Below, one piece after another: positions 10,626-21,809 of a stretch of DNA of 64,000 nucleotides (positions are counted from its first letter, which is position 1; every line of letters begins with the position of its first letter). Under the pieces are notes generated by a model, which was given only the letters and a program-made list of their open reading frames with translations, was not told where the DNA came from and made no database searches. This stretch comes from Alloascoidea africana (taxonomy: Eukaryota > Ascomycota > Alloascoideomycetes > Alloascoideales > Alloascoideaceae): the NCBI GenBank assembly GCA_030581615.1, contig JAKTTT010000054.1, positions 78,902 to 142,901 on the forward strand. The letters are read 5' to 3'. The translations under genes and the position numbers were made by a program.

Positions 10626-13600
10626 TTAAATCAACACGCTCTTTCTTGCCTCCCATTTCTTTTTCAACTCCATCTTCTTCTTCGCAACTTGTGACAGCTC
10701 ATCCATTTCACTGATCGGTGGAGTTGAAGAATGCATAATCGACATGTTGTTCATCATTCCAGCTCCGTACCCAATGGAGCCAGAATGAGAAGGAGTTTGC
10801 CGCCTGTAAATATCTTCACCTCTCGAGTGTTGTTGCTGTTGTGGCGAGACCATGTTCATCCCAGCGGTAGAACCCCGTGGTCGAATAACCGTTTGGGGAC
10901 TCTGGATCCGGGGTGGCATGTGTCTTTGTTGTTGCTGCTGCTGCTGCTGCTGCGGTTGGTGTTGTGGTGGTTGTTGACTATAGATCGATCTCCCATCAAA
11001 TGAAGCCTGGGAGTATCTGTTTGGATTATTCTCGGGTTGGGCATAGATGCTGTGATGGCTAGGCTGGATAAAAGATTGAGGTCTGCCATGGGGGGTCAGA
11101 TACTGATGTTGCTGTTGGGAATAATGAGGGTAGTACTGTTGCTGATGGGGCATCGGCTGGCGACTATATCTTCTGGAAGCTCTTGACATTGTAGATCTTT
11201 CCGAAGGGGCAATTGAAGGAGCATAATCATTAGAAGGGAATACATTGACGTTTGGAGATGCAGAATTGTTGTAACCCATTGGGGACATGGGTGGGTATTT
11301 TGGCTGCACGGAAACAGGAACAGGAACCGGAGTCTGAGCTTGAGGTTGGGGCAGAGGCTGAGGCAGAGGCTGAGGCTGCATTTGATTCTGCTGCTGAGAT
11401 TGAACTTCAACTGGCGGAGAAGGCTGTTGAGGACCTCCTTGGATTCCAGTGGGTGTAATGGGTGGGACCGGAGTGGCAGCGACCACTGGAGGAGGAGGAG
11501 CAGAAACCATATTTTCTGTAGCAATGACGGGTGGAGCAATAGGAGTAGGTGCAATTACAGTTGTAGGGGGAGCGGCTGACATTGTCATTGCGTCCATACC
11601 AGGCGAAACAGGCATCATGGCAGGAGAGCCTACAGCTCCAGGCATATTCATCATGGAAGGTTGAGCAACCATTGGCATTCCCATAGGCATTTGCTGTTGT
11701 TGGGCCAAAGAATTTTGGATCTGGTGGTTTGTCAACTGTTGGATCTGGAGCATTTGCAATTGCATTTGCATTTGGATTAAAGCCTGCATCTGGTTATTCG
11801 TTTCAGATCCTCCCGAGGTGGCTGGTTGGGGCTGCGGCTGCGGCTGCGGCTGAAGCTGAGGCTGAGGTTGAGGCTGAGGTTGGGCCATTGTCTGAACCTG
11901 TGGCTGGTACTGCTGCTGCTGCTGCTGGCCCATCGACGAAAGAGCATGTGGAGAGGATACAGAGTTGATCAACCCATTGCTGCTGTTGCCAGCACCAGTT
12001 GAAGGGTTAAAACCAAGGGACGGTGCGGATTGGGAAATAGGAATCCCAGCAGCCGCTTTCCGATTTGCAATTTTGATCATGGAACTTCTCAACTTTGCCT
12101 TTTCTTCCTTCTCCTTTGCAACGACACTCATTAGACCACGGCTTGGTGGTTCCAACTTTACCAATGGAGATGCCGATCTACTTATAAGTGGCTCTGTCAA
12201 TTCCACTGGACTTGGTCCCTTGTTAGCCGTTCCTGTAATTGTACCTGTAATGGTGCCTGCAATGGTTCCTGGAGTGCGACGGCCAGCAGTCAGCGCCTCC
12301 GAATTTGAAATCAGCTCCGAAGAAACATCTCTGCTATGATTTCGTGAGTGATAATCTCTATGGATCTGACCAGGAGATCCACCAGATTCGTTGAAATTGC
12401 GGTTCATATCAGTTGAGCTTGGGGGTTGAAGGATACGAGAATCTGTATCCCTCATTGTATACAAATCAAGCTTGGAACCAACAGATGATCGCCTGGCCTG
12501 GTAACTGAGTCTGTTGTTCTCTTGCTGTTTCTGTTGTTGACCTTCAGGGAATCCATGCGCTTGCAATATAGCCAATGGGATATCATCGTTTTCATCATTT
12601 GCAGGGGGTTGGCCTAAAGAAGAGGTGTTGATATAGGACTGTCTCGCAACAATTGCGCCAAGAGAAGGTTTTGAATATTCGCCAGTTTCGGAATCTCCAG
12701 TGATTTTGATCATGGACTGTCGGTAGGAAGCAAGATGGGCCTGCTGTTTACGACGCATGGTAATGGCTTCCTCTTTGTCCTTCTTGAGGTCATCACCCTC
12801 ATCTTCAATAAGAGGGTCAAGTTCCACGGAATGGGAGGACAAAGTCTCAATATCGTTGCCATTTGGATTGCCCTTTGCGTTTGCATCTCCTTCCGCAATA
12901 TGTGCATCTTTGTCTGGGTTGGGGCCAGAAGCATCTGAAACTGGGGAGTCAGTGGTCCTCATGTAACTTGCGTTATTGTAGATGCCATTACCGTTACCAC
13001 CACGACGGCTTCGCATTAGCTCGAGAGTAGAAACTGTATTTGACTGGGAGGGAGGCGATATGGCTCTGCCTCTTCCACGTGGTCCATTACCAGTTGGAAT
13101 GTTTCGATTCTTTGGGTACTGGGGTTTTGGAGCGTCGGACCTATGCTTGATGAATTGCCTTGGCGCAGCAGCACCAGTAGGGGGGGAAGCTTGGGAATCC
13201 ACCTCTTGTTGTTTCTTGGCCTGGAAAAACTCGTCGGGCTTGTCGTGATCTATATCAAAGTCAAAGATGATGGGGGAGGCAATTGCTGGCGACGAGTGGG
13301 AGTCGTTCGGGGAGATTGGCCCGCTGGACGCGGCCCGAGAGGCAGCAGGAAGGGGTTGTGAGGACTCGTTTGCGCTGCTGTTGGGCTCGGGCTGGGAGCT
13401 GGAGGATGAGACAGAGCTGAGGCCAGGACCAAGACCTAGGCCAAGGCCAAGGCCCACGGGGCCCACTGCTGAAGAGCTCGAGGTCAGTGCACCGGAGGTA
13501 GGGCCACTGACATTGACACCGACACTAGAGGAGATTGGTCCTGAAGGGGAGTCTGTGCCCGAGTCGCCGGGGGACTGCATGGTTTGGAGACGAGCGGGCG

Positions 13601-15359
13601 GAATTGCGCTGGGGTGGTTTGCACCGGTGTTCGTATTCAGCTTGGGCAAAGTTGGCCGTTGCTTAGCAACCAAGATTGGGCTGTGGGACTGGGACTGGGA
13701 CTCGGACGGGGACAGGGCAAGAGGCTCCGACTCGGGCCTGTATCTGGTCGTGTTGAAGGCCAGCGAGAGCGACTCTGAGGAGTTGGACTTTAGCGAGAGG
13801 GCGTCTGCGTGCGGATTGCCGCGGCCGAGGCGACCGCCAGCACCAGCAGAGGCTGGAGCACCGGCTGGAGCACCGGCTAGGGCTACGGCTGGGGGCGAGG
13901 ACGAGAAAAACGAGCGCAAGTCGGTATTGTTGGAGGTCGGCGGCGAGACGGACTCTGGCTGGGAGCGCGAGGTCTCGTTGGACAGGCCCGAGTCGCCAGA
14001 GCCGGCCACGCTGTTGACAGACGTGTTTGCGGCCGCTGGAGCACCTGCTGGAGTTGGAGCTGGAGCTGGAGCTGGCGTCTTTGTGGGGGCAACGTCTGCT
14101 GTTGAACCTAACTTTGTAATGTAGGCGTAGACCGGGTCGTCGGCCTCGAGAATTGCCTTCTCCTGGTCCTTCTTGCCGTTCGTGCCGGGCTCGTTGACTC
14201 TGGTGGAAGACGACGAGGGCGAGGACGAGGACGTGGCGGACCCCGAGGCCGAGGCGGAAACCGAAACGGGCTCTTCCTCCTGGATTGGCGTGGGCTGTCT
14301 CGTCTGGAGTTTGGCAGCAGGCTCGGGCTGCAGTTGGTCGTGAAGCGTGTGGAGAGACGACACTATGGGATTGGGGCGACGGGACGGGGCCTCAGCGTCC
14401 AGCAACGAGCCCGTCCGGCCCAGGCCATGGCCCAGGCCGCCTGGAGGAGCAGGAGCCGCTGCTCCTTTCAGACAGGACTTGGCCGGGGCCGCGCTGTGCG
14501 GTGGAGGAGCAGCAAAGCGGTCCGAGTTGGAGTAGCGTTCGTAGACAAACCCCAGTGGAATGTCGTCCGAGGACTCGTTCTGACGCTTCCCGGCGAGGCC
14601 ACCAGCGAGGCCACCAGCGTAGCCAGCAGCGTAGCCTGGGAAGCCCGGCGTGGTGGCGAGCGTGGGCGAGGGCATGATGGAGCCATTATCCTCCGAGTCT
14701 GAGTTGTAGAAGCTGCTGTCGGTCTCGAGGGCCGAGGGGTTTCGCACAAGCTCTCGCTCGCTCTGGTTGCCGGCAAACAGGCCCTGCAAGCGGTCCTTCG
14801 CGGGCAACAGACACGACTCGTCGAAGTTCAAGGGCGAGCCCTGGCCCTGGGCTCTTCCAAGAGCTGGCACTGCTGCTGGTGCTGCTGCCGTGGAATTGCT
14901 GGAGTCGTAGAGCGGCATGGACGATCGTCTCTGGAAGTACTGGAGCTGCTCCTGTCTCTCGTCACGCTCGTCCTCTGCGATTGTCGAGGAGCTGTTGCCA
15001 AAGGCCTGGCCCAGCGAGACGTCGGAGCGTCGTTTCCGGGAGCGCAACAGGAAGCTGTGGTGTTTTTTGCCAGAGTCGTCTGCGGCGACGTCTCTGGAGC
15101 GGTTCTGTTCCGCGAGATCGTAGGAGCTGAACGTAGCGAAAAGCGAGTGGCGTTTTGTCTGCGGCAGGATGGAGCTGCTTCGCGAGCGGGCGCCATTGTC
15201 GTAGAACGACGAGGCCTTGGGCAGCGAGTCGAACGAGCCCAGAGTGGGTTCGGACCACGACTTGTTGTTCTTCTTGTGGGCCTTCGCGGAGGGAGAGTCT
15301 GCTCCTCCTGCACCCGATCCAGAGCCACCCTTCTTTCTGCTGAAGAGTTTCAAGGGCAT
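10626..15359 (-). CDS. Large low-complexity protein of unknown function (1577 aa)
   Basis: One uninterrupted frame starts MPLKLFSRKK and ends in a charged helix (KKKMELKKKWEARKSVLI). I do not recognise it. It is dominated by Ser, Pro, Ala, Gly and Gln, with (QP)n and Q tracts in the C-terminal third. I see only two cysteines (ESCLLPAK and KSCLKG), no membrane segment and no folded domain. Short order-like islands are DDIPLGFVYERYSNSD near the N-terminus; a middle block with MRRKQQAHLASYRQSMIKI, DDIPLAILQAHGFPEG and KLDLYTMRDTDSRILQP; and GLMSVVAKEKEEKAKLRSSMIKI. The repeat of DDIPL in two islands and of RxSMIKI in two others suggests short linear binding motifs. The first half is markedly GC-rich and the second half is not. 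It is probably a disordered cortical or regulatory scaffold, but that is a guess. The length and absence of stops make the gene itself secure. Confidence 0.8.
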   Translation of the reverse strand: MPLKLFSRKKGGSGSGAGGADSPSAKAHKKNNKSWSEPTLGSFDSLPKASSFYDNGARSRSSSILPQTKRHSLFATFSSYDLAEQNRSRDVAADDSGKKHHSFLLRSRKRRSDVSLGQAFGNSSSTIAEDERDERQEQLQYFQRRSSMPLYDSSNSTAAAPAAVPALGRAQGQGSPLNFDESCLLPAKDRLQGLFAGNQSERELVRNPSALETDSSFYNSDSEDNGSIMPSPTLATTPGFPGYAAGYAGGLAGGLAGKRQNESSDDIPLGFVYERYSNSDRFAAPPPHSAAPAKSCLKGAAAPAPPGGLGHGLGRTGSLLDAEAPSRRPNPIVSSLHTLHDQLQPEPAAKLQTRQPTPIQEEEPVSVSASASGSATSSSSPSSSSTRVNEPGTNGKKDQEKAILEADDPVYAYITKLGSTADVAPTKTPAPAPAPTPAGAPAAANTSVNSVAGSGDSGLSNETSRSQPESVSPPTSNNTDLRSFFSSSPPAVALAGAPAGAPASAGAGGRLGRGNPHADALSLKSNSSESLSLAFNTTRYRPESEPLALSPSESQSQSHSPILVAKQRPTLPKLNTNTGANHPSAIPPARLQTMQSPGDSGTDSPSGPISSSVGVNVSGPTSGALTSSSSAVGPVGLGLGLGLGPGLSSVSSSSSQPEPNSSANESSQPLPAASRAASSGPISPNDSHSSPAIASPIIFDFDIDHDKPDEFFQAKKQQEVDSQASPPTGAAAPRQFIKHRSDAPKPQYPKNRNIPTGNGPRGRGRAISPPSQSNTVSTLELMRSRRGGNGNGIYNNASYMRTTDSPVSDASGPNPDKDAHIAEGDANAKGNPNGNDIETLSSHSVELDPLIEDEGDDLKKDKEEAITMRRKQQAHLASYRQSMIKITGDSETGEYSKPSLGAIVARQSYINTSSLGQPPANDENDDIPLAILQAHGFPEGQQQKQQENNRLSYQARRSSVGSKLDLYTMRDTDSRILQPPSSTDMNRNFNESGGSPGQIHRDYHSRNHSRDVSSELISNSEALTAGRRTPGTIAGTITGTITGTANKGPSPVELTEPLISRSASPLVKLEPPSRGLMSVVAKEKEEKAKLRSSMIKIANRKAAAGIPISQSAPSLGFNPSTGAGNSSNGLINSVSSPHALSSMGQQQQQQYQPQVQTMAQPQPQPQPQLQPQPQPQPQPATSGGSETNNQMQALIQMQMQLQMLQIQQLTNHQIQNSLAQQQQMPMGMPMVAQPSMMNMPGAVGSPAMMPVSPGMDAMTMSAAPPTTVIAPTPIAPPVIATENMVSAPPPPVVAATPVPPITPTGIQGGPQQPSPPVEVQSQQQNQMQPQPLPQPLPQPQAQTPVPVPVSVQPKYPPMSPMGYNNSASPNVNVFPSNDYAPSIAPSERSTMSRASRRYSRQPMPHQQQYYPHYSQQQHQYLTPHGRPQSFIQPSHHSIYAQPENNPNRYSQASFDGRSIYSQQPPQHQPQQQQQQQQQRHMPPRIQSPQTVIRPRGSTAGMNMVSPQQQQHSRGEDIYRRQTPSHSGSIGYGAGMMNNMSIMHSSTPPISEMDELSQVAKKKMELKKKWEARKSVLI

Positions 15360-18300
15360 TTAGCTGGGGCGATGGTGGTACACGGTGGCAACGAGAGAAC
15401 ACGGCAGGGAGTGACCACAGCGAGGGAGACGGGAACGAGAAGAAGAGAAGAGAGAAGAGAAGAGTGAGAAGGAGAAAGAAAGAGAAAAGGAAAGGGAAAA
15501 GGAAAAGGAAAAGGAAAAGGGGCAAAATCTCAACAAGAAAGGACGCGAAAATGCGCAGCGTGCTATTTATATCCCCGCAAATGTGCGCGCATCTCGCGCA
15601 CATCTCGCGCGCTTTTGCGCCTGGGGCTGTCTCGAGCAGCTCTCGAGCTCTTTGAAGCTCTTTAAAAACATTACAGGCCAGGGGACTCCGGAGACAGTTG
15701 TCTAAGGGCCAAACGACAGACGGGCAGAGAACAGGCCGCCGGACCGCAGCACGTTGCGAAAAGTGTCCTCTTGATGGAGGAAAGGAATGTGTAGAGGCCA
15801 TTTTGCATTCCTTGGGCCAACCGGCACTGGAAATGAAAAAAAGAAAGCCCTGGAATAGCCGTTTTGGAGCATCACCAAGGTGGATCTCCCCCATCCAAAT
15901 TCACCTTTTGCATTTCGTTTGGAGCTGTTCGGATATGTAAGACGTGGAGTAAGCTTATTTGGAAATATCATATCGAAAGAATGGGAAACAAGGTTGGATG
16001 CTAACAATACGAGTCCTTTGGGTCCAGCCAGATCGCTAGATTGCGATATCGTGTCCCTCGCTTGCCCATCTTTGCGATTCATGAGCAGACTATCAATTAA
16101 AAATTATGAAGAAGGAATACATAGCAATGGCAAGTTTCTTTTGGAAATGGAAATGACCGTTGAGCTGCTTTTTTATCCTCCTCATGTGTCTCAAATCTTG
16201 GCAAAACTCTGCTTCTGGGCTACACCATATATACTCTTCACTTTTTTCCCCCAATCTCGCAAAATCAATTCGTACTTTGTCTGAGGCGGTAATGGCCACT
16301 TTTTTATTCTGGTTTATTTTTGCTTGCTTGCCATGATTGAGAAACACGGTTTCAGAAAGTTGTAAAACAGAAACCACACACATTATTACCACTGGTGAGT
16401 CTCAGAGTCTCAGAGTCTCATCACACTCCCGTTTTGTTTTTGTTTTTGTTTGTTATTTTCATTTGGCTCAGTTCTCCATTCCAACATCGCCAACTATCAC
16501 CGCCTATTCGAAAGATGTGCTTTCTGTAATAGACATACCAATGTTTCTTGTTTCTTTATTCTACTTCACCAGAATCACTATTCTAGTTTGGTTAAAGTTC
16601 CACCACCCAAAGTGAAAAACCAAAACCCACTTGCAAAATTAAAACAAAACCACACAACAACAACAACCAAAAAAATGGATGCGTGCCTGCATGAAATGTA
16701 AGTATTAAGGAGAATGAAACTTGACAAGTGTGTTTTTTTTAACACAATAGTTTCCACAAATTAAGAAATCTATAAAAAATGAGATGTAAATACAAATACA
16801 AATACAAATACAAAAATTTGAGCAATTTCTATTAAAACTGCTACTCATTTTTTGGTTCTCAAATTCTCATATTCTCATTTCTAGTATTCTGAACCAAGAA
16901 GAACGGATTAATTGATTAAAACACAGTTCAGATCTCTCTTGACAAGGTTTGAATTGATATGATTTCGGTTGCCTTTAAAATGACCACGAATTCAATTCAA
17001 ATTCAAATTCAAATTCAACTTCAAAATTGTTCACGCATAACCTAAATCGATGAACAACTGAATCTCCTCCTCAAAATCGAAAAACAAGCCCAAAAACGAA
17101 ATAAACTTTGGTTTGGATTTTTGGTGATGAGAGAAACTCAAATCCTAGAGTATGTATGTGTATTTGTACAGTACTTGTCTCTGAATGGCTTGGCTGGTGA
17201 AAATAGCCTTTTTTTCATCGGGTGAACAATAGAGAATTTGGGGGAACGCAGGACAAAATCGGTAAAACGGCAACGGAAATGGGAAATGGGGAAAACGGTC
17301 ATCGTCAGTAGCAAACATTTTTACCAACAACAGTAATCATGATTCCTTTTTTGCTTTTCTTTCTTTCTTTCTTTCCCAATCTATCAGACATGTGGATGTA
17401 AAATTTACTCAAACTGACATCTGCAATCAATTAACACCTGCCTAACCAAAAATGGGGATTACTGTACACTTGGAAGAAATGGTAGGTGTCTTCTATTTTC
17501 AATTTCATGTTTGAGATCACTTGTAAGTGTGACATTTTACACTGACAAGTATAACCAGAATGAATCAGAGCTTTCTTTCATCTCACAATAATGTCTAAAA
17601 ACCAATGTCTTGTTGTTTGACAAACTTTGAGACAGAAAAGACAGATGCAACATGGAATGGTTTCTTCTTTTTTTTTTTTTATTGAATTATTTGCCCCCTG
17701 CCCATGAACTTTGTTTGGAATAATGAATGTTACTGGGAGTTCCATCACAAATATCCATCTTTGCCTCACGTTTCAGTATCACAAGGACTAATGACTTGAA
17801 TGACCATCACTTTGTATATCATTTTCTCAAATCACAAGTCTCAAGTCACACAAGCCATGTTTAATTCTTTGCGCTATACTTGGGTCCTTTATCAATGCAA
17901 ATTGCGTATTCATCTCATCTGCTAAATCTCCGGGCTACCCGATTCCCACTTGCTTGTGTATTTGTTTGTTTCCTTTCTCTCTTTCTCTCTTTCTTTCTTT
18001 CTCTCTCAGTTAAGGCGATTTTCATTTAATTCCATTTATGGAGAATCGGTCCCATGTGCAAGACAATTTGCGAAACTTGTTTAGATAATTTTTGCAAAAT
18101 GAGTGAATCAGCGAATAATATCACGAGATTACAACGTGTGTTTTATAAACACCAGCTTAACACTCTTGGACAATCGCATTCTCTTTGGTTTGGCTAATAG
18201 TTCAGAATCCGAGACTTTGAATTGCATATACAGACAGCTAATAGATACCGATGTTAATGGCTTTACTAGCTCCTAATTCCCGGTTTCAAGCCAAAGCCAG

Positions 18301-18713
18301 AGCAAGAGTCAGAGTCAGAGCCAGAGAATCACGTAATTCTAAAGTCTACTTTAGAAATTATATTCTACGCTTTTTTTTTTTCGTTCCCACAGTACCCGGG
18401 ATATATCTGTTGCAATCTTTGAATTGTAAGTTTTTGAATCTATTATGTTTCTGCTCCAACCAAATCAGAACACCAAAAATAAAAATAAACAGCTCTATAC
18501 TGGAAAATAACGAAAACAAAAAGAAGTTCTATGTCTAGTATTCACTGATTTTCCTTTCCTCTATAAAACATTTATTCGCATAGAGTTCTAATTCGAAAGA
18601 GTTGGCTTTATGTTGAGTAGTGTGTTGTTGAGACTTTAGATGAATTTGCAATTTTCAATTTGCAATTTGCAATTTTGAATCAGATACATGTTCACAGAAT
18701 GGAAAAAAAAAAC
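15360..18713. other. Gene-poor, repeat-rich intergenic (3.35 kb)
   Basis: No gene is recognisable on either strand. Short frames at 15880-16284 (+) and 16093-16392 (-) match nothing I know. The region carries simple repeats: ACAAAT units at about 16785-16815, AAATTC units at about 16990-17020, a CTTT tract near 17350-17375, and CT/CTTT tracts near 17975-18005. The right part should contain the COX7 3' end; the left part includes the promoter of the 1577-aa gene. Confidence 0.5.
15420..15525. repeat. Purine-rich GAGAA / GGAAAA microsatellite
   Basis: Just upstream of the 1577-aa gene the plus strand is almost purely purine: GAGAAGAGAA units, then several head-to-tail AAAAGG units. On the coding strand this is a long pyrimidine tract, probably in the leader or proximal promoter. 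Confidence 0.7.
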
Positions 18714-19028
18714 TCAATCTCTCTTTGGATCCTTGATTCCCAAAACGGCTCTACCGAGGTAGTAAAAAGAAGCACCTCCAGATAACGCAAAGATGGCCCA
18801 GAAGGGATACACGTAAAGCTTTGCCCTTGGTCCCTATACATGAACTTTGTTAGTACCTGTAGCAAGCAATGATTCATCCATCAACCTCCATTTCTCTTTT
18901 GCTTTTGCTTTTGCTTTTGCTTTTTTGTGTATCTCTCTCAGTTTTAGAAGGTCACGTACTCTCAAATAGATAGGCTTGCTCGTTTGAGTCTGGTAATGCT
19001 TTTGCATTTCAATGATTCGGTTGGCCAT
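18714..19028 (-). CDS. COX7: Cytochrome c oxidase subunit 7 (62 aa, 2 exons)
   Basis: This is a small nuclear-encoded subunit of mitochondrial complex IV. Exon 1 (19028-18960) encodes MANRIIEMQKHYQTQTSKPIYLR. A 126-bp intron (18959-18834) has a GTACGT donor and TAG acceptor and carries several AAAGCA units. Exon 2 (18833-18714) encodes GPRAKLYVYPFWAIFALSGG and the remainder. The result is 62 residues, against about 60 for yeast Cox7. The conserved features are the MANR/K start, the KP-x-x-x-R segment, the LYxYPFxAIFA transmembrane entry, and a basic tail after G-x-x-x-GIK. It is the only recognisable intact gene between 15.4 and 22.7 kb. Confidence 0.9.
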
Positions 19029-19689
19029 CTAAAGTGGATCATTCAATCGTTAGCCAACTCTCTGTTGCTCGTGCTCCACAAATCGACCGGGAACCGGGAA
19101 TCGCATATTCTAAAATTCTAGAGATTACAATCACCGGTTTCCTGGGATCTGGTGCTCATACCTTGGATATATATTTGAAAACTTTCTGTGCAAACAAACA
19201 GTGAAAAGAGAAGAGAGGACGAAAATATTGGGGGGAGGAAAAGACTAAACTCCCACCAAAACTGGCCAATCAGAGAGCGCTTTTTTTCGTCCTCGCGGAT
19301 TACCACAGTACATCCAGAGGTGGTGCTCATAACCTGTTGTGACACCGATCACCAAATTTTGTCTCATGATTGATCCCAATCATTGAATCATTAATCCAAA
19401 TCTGTAGATTGTCACCGCATTATCCATTGTTTGTTTTCCCGTATAATTTTATATAAATGGAACCTTCGCCTCTTGAACAGGCGGTCTTGGCCTATAACAC
19501 CCAAAATCCTAAAATATCTATCTGGACAGCAGCAGCAGCGCCTAAATTTGGAGTACCTTTCTCTATCACCTAGGGACGGCTCCACGGGAGTACAGGTGCC
19601 CAGGAGGTAAACGAAAGAAAACAAAACTCTTTCAATCTATTAGTAATTACTCTTAGAGTCGTACATTATTTATTTAGCTCAAAAAAATT
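19029..19689. other. COX7 upstream region
   Basis: About 660 bp without a recognised gene beyond the CCAAT site noted separately. Minus-strand frames at 19118-19345 and 19412-19624 have no domain. Confidence 0.45.
19266..19272. promoter_or_regulatory. Candidate HAP-complex CCAAT site upstream of COX7
   Basis: CCAATCA on the plus strand reads TGATTGG on the COX7 strand, about 240 bp upstream of the COX7 start. This matches the core of Hap2/3/4/5 sites, which control respiratory genes including COX subunits in budding yeasts. CCAAT is short and can occur by chance, so this is inference from context. Confidence 0.35.
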
Positions 19690-20340
19690 CTAGGCGCTAA
19701 GTTTGTCGGTCGTGAACGGCCATTGCCATTGTCACATAACTGGCAGTCAGCTTTCGTCAAGCGATCAAAGTATTCGTGGTATTAAAGCATGTTCCCATGT
19801 TGATATTCCCCGGGCTCGTGAGAATGGAGCCAATCTGATTGAATTTTTGAGTTCTACAAGTACTATATTGGCAAATTTAAGGGGGAAAAAATGATAACGT
19901 TTGGAAGTAGGCTTTAAACTTGGTCAATCAACAACAAAGGCGAAACATGTAAGCCCTGTAAAGACTATTCACGTCCTTTTCTTCTGATTCCTCTGAATCA
20001 GTAACAGTTGTAGAAGTGATTTCGCTTAATGGAAAGGTTGGGGTGCTTCTTTTCTTCTTTACAAAGGTTTAGTGCATGTGGTGGAAGCTTGGTTTCCAAG
20101 CGTTAGTCCAGCAACCGATTTCGACGTTGCAACCTCTGATAGTGTATTAATTATATTCAAGGCTTGGATAGATATTCATTTTCCTTCACCTGATAATGAT
20201 GAATGGAGCCATTTGTTGCTAGATGGACATCTGTCGCATACCGTCAAACGCTGTGATTGAAAACTTGCTTTCGAAAAGGGTTACGTCGTTGTTTTTTGAG
20301 GAGATTCGGACTCTCTCATGCTCTGTTTTTCTCCTGTGGA
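19690..20340 (+). pseudogene. Decayed pogo/Fot1-like (DDE) transposase
   Basis: Fragments in different frames, separated by stops and shifts, line up in order with a pogo-type DDE transposase. Near 19699-19760 LSHNWQSAFVKR resembles the N-terminal xxNWxxxFxKRH segment. At 19995-20045 ESVTVVEVISLNGKV resembles the W-V-T-V-I-E-x-I-S-A-D-G strand before the catalytic core. At 20072-20240 a segment beginning HVVEAWFPSVSP runs to AWIDIHFPSP and LLLDGHLSH, the hallmark second-aspartate block (L-L-D-G-H-x-S-H). Near 20325-20350 FSPVDLSAFPFF resembles the L-Q-P-L-D-V-x-x-F-x-P-L block. No intact frame exists, so it cannot encode a working enzyme. Terminal repeats were not found. Confidence 0.5.
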
Positions 20341-21315
20341 CCTGTCGGCCTTTCCCTTTTTTGATCTGGACTCGAGCAGCAGGAGAGGGTGATGGTTTCT
20401 CGATGGCCAGGGCAAGCGCAGCCTCGGCTTGTGAGGAGGATGGTTTAGCGGGATTTGTTTCTAATATGTCTAATGTTGTTGTCTCTGACTCAAATAATAA
20501 TGGGTCTCAGTTGGCTCACATTTTATATGTGAACAGCCTTCCAATTGTTTGACACAGCAATAAGATGACAATTCAATTTTCTTACAATTAAACCTTTACA
20601 TACTAAAGTTTTTAAATAAACCAGTAAAAATCCAATTTTCCTATAAGTCATGATTAAAAATCTTTGAAATTGTTATACTTGCTAGATGACAGAATCTAGT
20701 TTGTTCGGAGTTTTCTCCGGAAAAGAAGTCTGTATAAATAGAAATTAGAGAAAGGTTCTTCTTATAAGGACAGAACAACGTATTTAATGATTAGGGTGGT
20801 TGGCAAGATACTGGCGTGTATACCAAACGTAGGAGACAGTCTTTGTGTGTGATTAGCCATCTCATTATAACAATTTCATGGAAATCACTTTTCAAAAAAA
20901 TGATCAAATCTTGTTTTAAAAATTTGGGTGATTTGAGAAGGTGGCTCTGAATATCCACAAAGTTTAGCCATCATTCAGAATAGGATTGGATTTATAACCT
21001 GGAAACTGAAAACGGGTCTGTTAATTTGAATCATTCTTGTATGTTTTTCTTAGTGCTATTGAGGTTGTTGTCGTTTTCCCATTTTTTTTCCATTAGAAAA
21101 CCTGGTACAGAATATTAAAGAAGCTTTATTTTTTAAAAGAATGTAATGGAGACAAAGTCTTTCACATAGTACAAGGCTCCCAGATCATGATTGAATCACC
21201 ATATCCAAAATTCTAATTCACTACAATCGAACACTTTTTTTTTTCATATTCTTACCTATTATCGCTTCTTCTCATTTAAAACCAATTTGATATTTGTCTA
21301 TTCATAAAACTATAC
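20341..21315. other. Intergenic, AT-rich, no gene seen
   Basis: Only short frames are present. The first 200 bp may still belong to the decayed element (a Ser/Ala-rich frame ends at 20552). I see nothing else. Confidence 0.4.
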
Positions 21316-21448
21316 TGTTAGGACTCGGGTGATATCCATTACGGGTAAGCTTGGTCTATAGCTATATACATAGTTAGATCCCTATTCTATAGCAATTCAG
21401 CAGTTATATGTGCGATGAATTGACCCCTAGCTTCCTCCGGACCTAACA
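21316..21448. mobile_element. Possible solo LTR or short TIR element (133 bp)
   Basis: The segment begins TGTTAGGACTC and ends CGGACCTAACA, so its ends are inverted copies (TGTTAGG...CCTAACA) with the TG...CA termini typical of LTRs. It sits between two decayed DNA transposons. The 5-bp flanks (TATAC and ATTTT) do not match, so no target-site duplication is visible, and no second copy was seen in the window. Confidence 0.35.
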
Positions 21449-21809
21449 ATTTTTATTTCTCGTCATTGAGGTTTATCCATAATATTAAAAAGGTAATTAT
21501 TGTTCTATTTTGCATGGATAGATGGTTCCTTCCGTTTCCTTGATGAGATTAATCATCAGTTTATTACATCTCTAAACAGGAAACGATATTTGAGTGTTTA
21601 ATTGATTAATTGACGCCACTTGAAACAAAATTCTCTCTCACTCTCTCTTCATGTCGTATGCTGTTATACTTGCTAGACTTTGTCGATTCTCTCCATAGAC
21701 ATTGTCTCCTATTCCTTTTGGGATACGAGTTTTTGGTTCAAGTAAACCACAACTGGGAATATACTCATCATTTCGTGCAATTGAAACCATAAGCATTTTT
21801 TTGGGGGGG

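Noticed and set aside
13267-14124. 285-codon plus-strand frame
   Set aside because: It is antisense to the GC-rich half of the 1577-aa gene, low in complexity and matches no family; GC-rich DNA leaves antisense frames open.
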